From assembly GCA_026168455.1 (NCBI GenBank), contig CM047430.1, forward strand, positions 9,494,848 to 9,558,847: DNA of 64,000 bases, given 5' to 3'. Below the pieces are notes generated by a model. The model worked only from the letters and a program-made list of their open reading frames with translations. It ran no database searches and was not told the origin of the DNA. Of the stretch, positions 53,262 to 62,993 are shown piece by piece. Position numbers and translations under genes: made by a program. Position 1 is the first letter of the stretch; each line of letters begins with the position of its first letter. Source of the stretch: Theocolax elegans. Lineage: Eukaryota; Arthropoda; Insecta; Hymenoptera; Cerocephalidae.

Positions 53262-54757
53262 TTACTTCACAACCTGTTCATCTTTGTCAGGAGCTTTGAG
53301 CAACGTAATTAGCATTCCCTCTTTCCATCTCTTTGGGAAGACACCATACTTGAGACAAGCATTGTATAATTTGTCAATTTCGTCTAGCAGTGGAATTGCA
53401 TTTTTAAGTACCTCCGCTTCAATTCTGTCAGTACCTAGACTCTTCCCGCTTTTGTTGGTTCGAATTGCTTGAACTATTTCAAGCCGGGTGAATGGAGGTG
53501 CCTCACTCGAGATATATTCTTCCAGGCAAGCCTGTCGGATCTCATGGTGAGCTTCTGTCTCTCCTGATTTGTCATCGTCTGGTACTAACTGCTGGAGCAG
53601 AGATTCGCACGTTTCCTTCCAGGTAGTTGTTGATCCGTTTATTCCTGTCACAGTATTGAGGGCTTTGGTGGTGCTCATCTTGCCCGATACAACTCGGTAC
53701 GGAAGACTCCATACGTCTTTGTTGCATTCGAGTGTGATGTAGCTCCTCCAGCTCCTCTTTCTGGACTTACTTGTTTCAGACTTGTATTCTCTCTTAGCTT
53801 TTCTTACATGTTTGAGCGTTTTGTTCTGGAGTCTTTGCGATCTGGTCTCAGACGTCCCGCTTCTCTTCCTCAGGTAGAGCCATTTCCGTTCGAGTCTTTT
53901 GGTTCTACATTTGATGCGTGTTAGCCGTGGATTCCACCACGGAGCAGATTTAGAAAATCGCTTATTCATGGGGATCGCCTTCTTACAGGCATTAATGATT
54001 GATTCTTCGAGCTCGCTGGCATATGTGTCAACATCCTCTTTAGAATCAATCTGCAAGTCCGATAGGCGCGTCTTTTCGACTTTTAGAGCCTCTTTGAAGA
54101 CTTCCCAGTCCGCTTTTCGGATATTGAAACGTGGTTTCATTATCTTTACTTGGCGAGTCGGTTGTCTCTCAAAGTCCAATGTTATGGAAATAGGTCTATG
54201 ATCAGTCGTACTCCAGTCCTCATCCTTCCATTCGGTTATGAGGTGGCTTAGGCTCCTGGTCACGAGTGTTACGTCTATGAAGGTTTCCCCTCTTACGCTT
54301 ACACAAGTGGCCTGTTGCCCTTGCCGGTTCACTACCGTAAGGTTGTGCTCGAGAATAAAGTCCTCAAGTAGTTGTCCTCTGCCATCTCTCGTTGCCGAGT
54401 CCCACCAAGTAGACTTAGCATTCGCGTTCATTGCTATAAGAACCTTTTGGTCTTTAAGCTCGGATAGAATGCGTCTAATCTGCGTCAGATATATCCCTAT
54501 GGGATCTCTGAATTGGCAGTATAAAGTGACCACATAGAAGTTGCCAAAGCGACCGCTCACCATTGAGCATACGCAGTGGCTGGTACAGAGCTGGGAGATT
54601 CGTGTGTACGTGAGAGTACCAGAGCTATATAAAATAGCAGCCGAGGGTTTTCCCCGGGTTTGGTCCCTACTATCGTACCAATGCTTAGTCCAATCCCCGA
54701 GATACATCCTTTAAAGGAGTATGGTTCTTGAACTAGAGCCAAATCTACTCCTGCTCT
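53262..54757 (-). CDS. R1-like LINE endonuclease and linker
   Basis: 481 aa frame 53,262-54,707, preceded in another frame by VDLALVQEPYSFKGCISG (54,557-54,757), the endonuclease start. Motifs: FYVVTLYCQFRD, IAMNANAKSTWWDS (canonical DANA has Asn here), FILEHNLTVVN, IDVTLVT, STTDHRPISITLD. The linker holds KSGKSLGTDRIEAEVLKNA, the RT entry, and ends at the in-frame TAA 53,262-53,264. R1 endonucleases normally target 28S rDNA; here there is no rDNA beside it. The N-terminal 20-30 residues and ORF1 are missing. Confidence 0.88.
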
Positions 54758-54758
54758 G

Positions 54759-55028
54759 ACTTGTCAGTGCATGAGAGGCACGGGCATCTGAACTATAGGG
54801 AACGTTAGGGATGCGAAGATGTAAAGAGGATCGCGCTGGTTCCATCGGGAGGACAGGAAACTGTAATTATTAGACTAATTACAGTGACCGATGATATCTT
54901 CCGATGGACACAAGCACCACTGTTTCAACTACATGTGTGTTGTTTACAGACACACCGTTCATCTCCGTCGCTGATTAGCCCTGGCAGCATAAATAGAGCG
55001 ACATTAAATAACGAAAAAAAAAAAAAAA
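54759..55028 (+). mobile_element. SINE, 5'-truncated copy of the 46.6-kb family
   Basis: Matches the 3' 270 bp of the SINE at 46,567-47,011, in the opposite orientation, and ends in a 15-A tail (55,014-55,028). The tRNA head is missing. It abuts the 5' edge of the R1-like LINE head-to-head at 54,757. Differences from the other copy are few (for example gctggttcc for ggtggttcc). Confidence 0.85.
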
Positions 55029-56981
55029 TAGTCAGTCTGACAGTGAGTGTTAGTGATCAAATCGTGGATTCCAAAACGTAAACATAAATTGTGATTCAAG
55101 CCTTACATTATTAAATATATATGAAAGAGAGTAAAGGGTTATGCGTTGTGTGGATGGAGATAAGGTAGTGTCAGATAGAAGGATCAGGGAAAGTAACACA
55201 TAAAGTTAGGATGACGAGAACGTACGAATATCGGCTTGAGCCACTCTTATTACCGGTGAATCGAGAGTGAATAATGACGAAATAACAATGGGGAATTTTT
55301 CGATTTGTTGGGGATAACAATAGCGGATATAAGGGAAGAATGGATTAGCGATTGATATATGTCTCAGAGCACTGGACAAAGCGCGTACGACTACCGACAG
55401 TGCAAGAGAGCCCGTGTATACCGGCCGATACACCATCCTGTGACGATATCATAAGGGTCCCGGCAAACTGCCGATCACCGCCTGCACGCGCAAAACTGAT
55501 TGAGATAAAGAGATATCGATCGCAACGGAAAGGAATAGCGAACGAATGAACGAACCGACATTCATATGTATCTGCCTTAAGAGGAAAAAGATAGATAGGT
55601 TAGATAGATCACGATAGCGGATAAATGAAAATGGCGAATGCACAATACCGGAATTAGAAGGAAGATGGGTGGCGTTGCCAACGATTATCGGTCAGTATAC
55701 TACTATCGAAATAGCGGATAGGATAGCGAAAATGAAGCACAACTATTTCCACTATCGGTAGGAAATAACACAAGTCGGAGGAGAAGAACGAGAATCTTTT
55801 CCTAACCATCGTACAATATAGTGGTGTGGAAATCCATTCGAGGTAGTCATTATTACGTGTCAGCCATTTTAGAGAAATCTAGAATTGAGGAGATTGAATG
55901 AGGACGATAGATCCTGTTATTGAGCTGCTTAATAGCCGAAGAACGAGGGTTAGAAATAAACGAAAAAAGAGTGAATAAATACAATTATTTAGAATATATT
56001 TTGATTTGCGGTGAGTCAAGGCACGCAATGTTATAATAAGTTACGGTTGTATGATGGATGGTGGTATGTGGATCGTTCAGTGATTATATTTAAAGTAGCA
56101 TAGCTGCTGTAATTATTATTTAGACGGAGTCGTTTATATTGTGAAATTGCAAGGATACGTGGAGAGCGAGATTACGCAAATTGGTTGACACGTGGATATT
56201 AATAATTAAAAACTGTTGATTAATTCATTTTGAAGAAAATGGCGATGTAATAACGTTGATACATATTATATTTATTTACTTTCAATATGTATGTACTTAA
56301 TATTTGTTTACTCATAATTAATCTTAACTATCCAGTTGCTTATTATTTGATTTATTACACTATATCTTATATTACATATTCTTGGGTTAGTGTTTACCAT
56401 TTATTCATAATTATATCTAAATATGTGACTATGTTTTCAATTACTGCACGACTTACAGTTGTTTTTTTGCTCAAATATATATTTTAATATCCAGTATTAG
56501 AGTATTAATCAATCGAGTATTTTGTACGTTCATATGTACCGATTCCAAATTTTTTTCATATTTGGCTTTAATTTGTTGAATTAGCAAACTTTGGAGGAAA
56601 ATTTACATGGATAAATCTGTTAATCTTATTTACTCAATAATATTAACTATAATTGAAATTGTTGACAATCTATTTTGGTTTCAAATTCCATTTTACTAAC
56701 TTTTCCTTCAACTAATCCTGAATCTTTTTAATACTTATTTTTTATGTTACATCTAGAAATTCTAGTTCATTTAGTAATTTATGAAATCTATTAGTTATCC
56801 TCTTGAGTAATTAAATGGGGGAGAGGGGGTGTTAATGATTGTTTGAGTAATAAAACTTGGGAATAGGGGGTAAAAACGATTGGGCTAATAAAAGGAGGAA
56901 GGGGGAAAATGTTAGGAGAACCAATCCAAAAATTTTACTTACCTATTCACCTTAGTCAACCATGAATCCGCAAACTAGTTT
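55029..56981. other. Unassigned sequence; G-run block at 56,810-56,930
   Basis: No gene supported. 55,140-55,760 is moderately GC-rich with the word atagcggat recurring three times (about 55,615, 55,711 and the variant 55,322). 56,000-56,800 is AT-rich. At 56,810-56,930 three degenerate units of about 40 bases carry G runs (gagggggtg, atagggggt, gaagggggaa), each preceded by gagtaat or gctaata. Confidence 0.4.
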
Positions 56982-57475
56982 TTGAGGCGCACGCACTGTT
57001 TATTTCATCAACTACAGTTTTTCACACACACGCTTTTTTTTTTTGTTCTTTTTAGGACATCTCGCAGCACTTTACATTTTTGCGGCATTTTGGGCACGAA
57101 CATTGGTAGCATCCGAAACAATAAAATTAATTTAGGTAGAGCTTCCTACTTAAATTGTTGTATTGACTGCCGCAAAAATCGCAATTGTCAAATTCCGACA
57201 CAATGCGTGCATGGCAACGTACTAAAAGAAGCGGTGGAAATTTTCGGAAATCCCTTGAAATTGGGTTGTTCCTCGCTCACCACTAGGTTCTTTTCGGCTT
57301 CCTTATCGGCGTTTTCTACTTCATCATCAATGATCACCTCAACGTCGATGGGGCACGATTATAATGTTGGCGACGATGGCGACGACTGTGGTGATTGTGC
57401 GGGGAAGACCGATTTAATTATTAAACTCGAATCGTCGTCCGAACTGTTTATGACGTTATAGCGCTTCCGCTGGTG
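56982..57475 (-). other. Possible decayed coding region
   Basis: Both strands show long frames. The minus strand looks more protein-like: NSSDDDSSLIIKSVFPAQSP followed by acidic IDVEVIIDDEVENADKEAEK and NLVVSEEQPNFKGFPKIS, with one stop; then in a second frame EFDNCDFCGSQYNNLSRKL, a possible zinc-binding patch. The plus strand has a 159-codon frame, perhaps a shadow. No homology recognised. Could be an exon of an unknown gene or element. Confidence 0.3.
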
Positions 57476-58694
57476 ATCAAGGCGGAGGTTTTGAAATAAA
57501 AAATACTCAGAAATAGATTTTATTTAAACGGTGGTAGATTCATTAAAATTAATTAAAATCACGGACGCCAATCACTATCTGAGTGACAAAGAATACACGC
57601 ACTCATACCGTGCGAGGAGACGTACCGAGAGTCTCGCACTCACCGGGAGTCACGCGCTCGCGTACCGTGTACCGCATCGTGCGTGTTGCTTGTAGAGCGT
57701 CCAGAACAAGAGAGAGCGAATGAATCCACGCGGATACTCACGTCACTTGTGCACACACAACGCCTATAATCGATGAAGACATCAATGACGACGACGATAA
57801 TGAGCATGATTATGAAGTTGAACACATTTTCGAGTAATTTTTATGTGTAGCAAATACACCTATATCCGCGGCACGAATTAGACGCATGGTTACAACAGAG
57901 AACGAGACTCGACTGAATTTTAGTAGATTTGTTAGACTAGACATTGTTACACAAGACATAGTTTTTTATGTTAGCATCCCCCAGTATAAAGCTTAAAGTA
58001 AATAAATTCCATTGTGGTAAGATATTAACGCATGTGAGATTGTAAGTAGACAAGTGGGTGTATGTTTTTTTCTGCCCCTAAAACGATATTAATTCAGAAT
58101 TGAAAAAGTGTTGAATTAATAAAAAATAATAATTAAAATACTCGTGATTCTAAGAACTAAACTTCTAAGTACATATGTACTGATCAACCGATGAAACAAA
58201 TCCGGAAAATCAGGTTGCACGCTGAATGGCACCCGTCTCCGATCGAGATTATTGTCAAAAATGTTTGAATAATTGGATTTTGTTGATTATCGCGACAGTA
58301 TATTGTTCTTGACTTTAATCGATATAGGGAACCGTAAAAGGAAAATTGCAGAGATAGTAGTACCACTAACAGCACTAGTAGTAACGATTTATTTGCTGAT
58401 AGTCCAGATGCCCATCATCTCCCTTCATACGATCATCGGTCAACAGATTAACACAGTAGATGTTGGTTCAACCCGCAACCAACATCATAGAATTCGAATC
58501 TTTCAGTTTTCCCTCCTTCCATCCCGCGGTATTGCATTATTGTCTAATCCCCCTTCCCTACTTTATTTCTGTCACCGCCATTACCCCTCCTCCCTTCCTT
58601 CCTTACTTGTTCTCATCACCATTACCCCTTCCTTAATTGCTATCACCACTATTATCCCCTTCCTCTCTTAATTACTACCACCACCATTACCCCA
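57476..58694. other. Unassigned; C-run block at 58,520-58,690
   Basis: No gene. 58,520-58,690 is an imperfect array of about 40-base units, ttccttaattgctatcacca plus ctattatcccc, rich in CCCC. It is roughly the reverse complement of the G-run block at 56,810-56,930, so the intervening 1.6 kb is bracketed by inverted, related blocks. Confidence 0.45.
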
Positions 58695-58761
58695 CCCCTC
58701 GCTATGGAGGGACTCACAAAACCCAGGAGTCGGGTTTTGTTGTGTCTCCCGAAGCGAGGGG
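58695..58761. repeat. 67-bp imperfect hairpin
   Basis: cccctcgct..ggagggactcacaaaaccc pairs with gggttttgttgtgtctccc..agcgagggg around a 7-base loop. Stem of about 28 pairs. Unlike P1 and P3 the CCTCGCT/AGCGAGG words are at the base, not the apex. Confidence 0.75.
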
Positions 58762-59681
58762 ATAACTAGTTACATTTATTGCTTTAATATAACTATTTTT
58801 AGAATTAGCAGTTTTTTGATATTTCGGAGGCATTATACATTTGCTTCTAGTTTTGCTCGTTGAAATAGCATACTGTTTTTCAAATTATTATAGTTGTACT
58901 TAAAACTTTCATTTATAAATATTGACTTCAAATTGAGTGAAATTATTTTATCATAATTATTTTTATTTATTATTTTTAGAATTCTTATTTGAACTGTTTG
59001 TAGTGGTTGAAAACTATTTTAATGTGTACCATCCCACGCAATTATACCATAATTTATCAAACTGTGGAAAGAAGCGAGTCTGTAATTTTTAATGTATTAG
59101 TTTTCATATATTTATAAGCTTTACTAAAAATAAAATTAGATATCTAGTTTTACTTATAAGGTACTTAATGTGTTTATCCCATCTCAATACAATACAATTA
59201 CAAAATTTATTCACAAATATTTATTTTCGTTTACTTTATTTAATATTTCATTATTAAATTTTATTTCAATTTTTGTTGAAATGCTGTCAGTGCAGTTTTC
59301 AAAACATATATTGACTGTTTTTTTTTGTATTTAGTGTTTACTTGTTGTTTTCTATTATTTAAGTAATTTATGATCAGTTTATGTCCGTTTCCTCTTACAC
59401 CATATGCGTAAAGTTTATCTAGCAGTATTTTATAATTTACAGTGTCAGAAGCTTTTACCAAATCTACGAACGTAATAGCTATAAGTTTAATTCGATAAAT
59501 TATCATATATAGTTGTTGATATAAGATTTAAAGTTTCATTAGTTTCTATATTCTTCATAATCCAAATTGTTTTTTACTGAATAAATTACAGTTATTTAAA
59601 AATTAACTAATCTGTTGGGCATTATTTATTCAAATATTTTATCTAGATTTGATGCCAAAGATAAAGGCGTATATGTTTATG
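58762..59681 (-). pseudogene. CR1/Jockey-like LINE RT fragment
   Basis: The minus frame 59,261-59,506 reads FVDLVKASDTVNYKILLDKL, then YGVRGNGHKLIINYLNNRKQ, the RT block with the first catalytic Asp. Below 59,260 the sequence is AT-rich with only snippets. It belongs to the same LINE as 60,146-60,352, interrupted by FB3. Confidence 0.65.
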
Positions 59682-59722
59682 TCAAAAGTAAAGCTTTAGT
59701 TCGGAAAAACCGATAAATATAT

Positions 59723-60140
59723 GGGCTATTTCACGTCAAGTGGTATGATGAAAATTTTAAATCGCACCAAATTTTGAGAATAGGAAAATAATAGAATAGG
59801 CTTGAAATATCTTTCAGAAAATAGGTATTAAAAATAATTTAACTAAGAGTTATTCCTCCAAGAAAAATGGAAATTTTTCAATTTAAAAAAAAAATTGCTA
59901 TTTTCAAATCCATTTACCTCAAAACCTATTGATTTTTTTGAAGAAACATTACATACAACTTTTGTTTAAAAGAATGTTTAGAACTTATCTACCCAGGTTA
60001 CAATTCTTAATTTTGAAATCTCGAAAAGATAGGTCACACGGAAATATTGATTATCAAAAGAAGGCGACCACGCCACAATTGATTTTGATCTAACACCGCT
60101 CAAAAGATTACATTTTTCGAGAGCTTTCGAATGGCGGTGG
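59723..60140 (+). mobile_element. Fold-back relative FB3, single arm
   Basis: Starts gggctatttcacgtcaagtg, then gcaccaaattttgagaatag, matching the FB2 left end (gcaccaaattttgggtatac) in order and spacing. Further matches run to about 60,140 (gcgaccacgccacaattgat; cgagagctttcgaatgg). The second arm is absent. Divergence is much greater than between arms of FB1 or FB2, so this is an older copy. Confidence 0.65.
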
Positions 60141-60400
60141 TTCGATTATTGGCCAAGACCACTGGTGAAAATTGGACCTTCAAATACATGAAAATTAGTA
60201 ATTTTATGAGGTTTATGAGGTTCATTTAATATACCAGGACAAAGAGATTTTTCTTTACATTGGTTAAATATACGAGCCAAAGTATCTGCTATTATAGACG
60301 ATACAATTTTTAAAGTTTTTGAACTTATTTTATCTATTCCTTCATTTTTCAATTTTAGATTATTTATTATTTTTGAAATAAAAATAAATATATGTTCGGT
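60141..60400 (-). pseudogene. CR1/Jockey-like LINE RT N-terminal fragment
   Basis: KNEGIDKISSKTLKIVSSII then ADTLARIFNQCKEKSLCPGI, the RT entry motif (GID.IS...LK......l...fN.s...g..P). Beyond it the frame runs into FB3-like sequence. It is the N-terminal side of the fragment at 58,762-59,681. Confidence 0.65.
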
Positions 60401-60469
60401 GATATGAATATATGTAGTAATATATATTTATCGGTCTTTTCGAACGAAAGCTTTACTTTAGTATTAAGC

Positions 60470-60836
60470 AGGCTGGTGGCATTTCCCAAAGGATGGTCTT
60501 TTTCGAAAATTAAACAAAAATTAAAGGCGTTTCGTCCTCGATCTCCAGTTTGGATTCCTTAGTAAGGAACTGGATATCATTACTTACACGCTTGTCGCAA
60601 GATGAACCGGTATTTAAACAATTTATTAATTTCCCCACATTATATCCTGTGATCTCTCAAAAATTTTATTCACTACTTTCGGAGACGTAAGGTTAGTCCT
60701 TGTCAAGTAAGAGTGAAATAAACGCGAATAGTTTATTAAGGGGACAAACCTGGCATGAAACCTAAAAAAGAAGCAATTGTTACAATGAAACAAAAAACGT
60801 TTTAATTTAAATCTAGGTTTTATTAATAATGCATAC
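60470..60836. other. Unassigned spacer
   Basis: No gene. ggattccttagtaaggaactgg (60,552-60,573) is a small hairpin. Includes the region downstream of the spliced fragment below. Confidence 0.4.
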
Positions 60837-61229
60837 CTACAGTATACTATTTGAATTAAAGTTTTCCCGGGCCAAAATTTCATTGAAACCCATTTTCCAG
60901 GATCCGTTAGGCATGGCAGCGTAGGATCAATTTCTTGACTCAAAGCCACTTGCCGCAGGCTTATTTTGTTGTTGATCCTCCTTTTTCAGCCATGGTTACA
61001 ACAAAATCACCTTGACTACCATTCAATCTTCTTGTGTGGACCTCTTTTCTAAAAGAAAACAAAGAATAAATTTATTTATTCAATTAAACAATTGTACATA
61101 ACTTACCCGAATACAATTTTTGTGACAGGCTGGTACATTTACGTGGATTTAAATATATATATTTAGATCTCTGAAATATTTCATCTGGAGTGAATGATTC
61201 AGTCCAGAGATATCCTCCGACAAATGAGC
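60837..61229 (-). pseudogene. Two spliced-looking exons of an unknown gene
   Basis: Exon 1, 61,229-61,107, follows a clear acceptor (ttattattttag) and reads SFVGGYLWTESFTPDEIFQR, then SKYIYLNPRKCTSLSQKL, ending at a GTAAGT donor. Exon 2 begins at 61,048 or two AGs further (ttgttttcttttag) and reads VHTRRLNGSQGDFVVTMAEK and GGSTTK before a stop; a shifted frame continues DPTLPCLTDPGKWVSMKFWP to a GTATGC donor at 60,836. I do not recognise the protein. Stops make it a probable fragment or pseudogene. Confidence 0.4.
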
Positions 61230-61299
61230 TAAAATAATAAAAAATAACATTTTGAGATAATCTAGTTTATTACTAATGAGTTACAAACTGTTTAAAAGG

Positions 61300-61997
61300 T
61301 ATTGCTTGTGACGTTGTAAAACGCACAACGCACAATTACATGCATAACTTTATTTTAGTTTAGCTCGCGATTGCGTCGCAGGTAGCGAATCCCTCGCTGG
61401 CGGACCGAAGTGCACCGATGCACTTTAAATAAGAGATTATTGATACAAACGGTATGGGTATGTTTTAGTGACGTAGCCGACGAACGACGCGACCGATACC
61501 CGACGGTAGTACGCGGATCACGACCCAGACCACGGCCGGGAGGTATCGTGAGCCAAGGACCGAGCCCAGGTCGTTTCACGATACCTGGCGTATCCGCTGC
61601 TGATGTCAACAAGACGGGAGGTTAGGCGGCGTCCTAACCTCAACCGTCACACGTGCTCAGCAGACGACGACGGCTGAGATGGCGCATGGGTGCGCGCACG
61701 CCCGAACTACGTACAACTAGTCGGGAGAACCAGGGTGCTCCCCCACCTTACACCCGTATACCGGGGAACGCGGCACCGACGGAGACGATCGCGCGGCACT
61801 AGGCGAGGTGCGCGGGAAGGGGGGAATCACTCGAGCAGCGAGAGTGTTGCGCGCGCGAAGATCTCGAGTGAGCGACCATGAGTGGGATTATGGGAGAGAG
61901 CGCGCGGAGCGAGGGGAGCGCGCGAGTAGAGTAGGAGTCGCGGTATACCTAATGTATGCGTGCGAAGGTATACCGCGGCATAATAGAATATACATAT
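61300..61997. other. GC-rich hairpin-bearing stretch without a supported gene
   Basis: Composition jumps to GC-rich with many CG dinucleotides. Hairpins: aggtatcgtga/tcacgatacct (61,541-61,585) and a perfect 12-bp pair cgcggtatacct/aggtataccgcg (61,940-61,977). Open frames on both strands are expected from composition. Could be an LTR or promoter region split by FB2. Confidence 0.4.
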
Positions 61998-62993
61998 GGG
62001 GTATTCCACGTGAAGTGGTCCGATCAAAATTTTAAAATGCACCAAATTTTGGGTATACTTTGCAATTGTTTTTCAGAGTACAGAAAAAAATTTTTAGGTA
62101 CTGGAATCTATTTGCTCAAAAGTTATTCTAACCTCAAAAAGTGAATTTTTCCATATTTTTTTCAACACTAGCTGGGTTTACCGCTATATAACTCAAAATC
62201 TATCAACTTTTACTATAGAACATTATGTGTAACATTCGTTGCTAATTATATCTAGAATTTATTCTTCTGGGTTAGAATTTCTAATCTCAAGGTCAATGTT
62301 ACATAAACTACATGTCAATATTCAACTTAAAAAAAGTGCAAGTGCGCCACCTTTGATTTTTTCATCCAAAAGTCTAAAAGAAAGCTTGGAGCAATACCTT
62401 TCAAATGGTCTGTAGCATTTTTATGGCCTTTAATTCTGTAAAAAGTTATGACAATTTAAAGAAACACGAAATTTTTTTAAAAATTTAAATGGGAATTACC
62501 ATGTTAATTTTTGTGAATTTTTTGTCTTTCTTTAAATTGTCATAACTTTTTACAGAATTAAAGGCCATAAAAATGCTACAGACCATTTGAAAGGTATTGC
62601 TCCAAGCTTTCTTTTAGACTGTTGGATGAAAAAATCAAAGGTGGCGCACTTGCACTTTTTTTAAGTTGAATATTGACATGTAGTTTATGTAACATTGACC
62701 TTGAGATTAGAAATTCTAACCCAGAAGAATAAATTCTAGATATAATTAGCAACGAATGTTACATATAATGTTCTATAGTAAAAGTTGATAGATTTTGAGT
62801 TATATAGCGGTAAACCCAGCTAGTGTTGAAAAAAATATGGAAAAATTCACTTTTTGAGGTTAGAATAACTTTTGAGCAAATAGATTCCAGTACCTAAAAA
62901 TTTTTTTCTGTATTCTGAAAAACATTTGCAAAGTGTACCCAAAATTTGGTGCATTTTAAAATTTTGATCGGACCACTTCACGTGGAATACCCC
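61998..62993. mobile_element. Fold-back element FB2 (996 bp palindrome)
   Basis: Left arm 61,998 (ggggtattccacgtgaagtg) to about 62,478; right arm from about 62,516 to cacttcacgtggaatacccc at 62,993. The arms, about 480 bp, are nearly perfect complements with a few changes (gtgtaac/atgtaac, caattg/catttg). The loop is about 35 bp. Flanked by catat and atatat. No coding. Near identity of the arms implies recent formation or ongoing gene conversion. Confidence 0.92.

Larger units (their letters stand above)
59682..60461. repeat. Inverted repeat pair bracketing FB3 and LINE sequence
   Basis: aaagtaaagctttagttcgg with aaaaaccgataaatatat at 59,682-59,720 pairs with atatatatttatcggtcttt and tcgaacgaaagctttac at 60,422-60,461; about 34 of 39 positions agree. 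The pair encloses FB3 and an RT fragment. It may be an independent element whose interior captured LINE sequence, or chance nesting. Confidence 0.55.

Noticed and set aside
61410..62045. GC-rich open frames on both strands
   Set aside because: No motif, conflicting strands, and hairpin-rich sequence; not called as genes.
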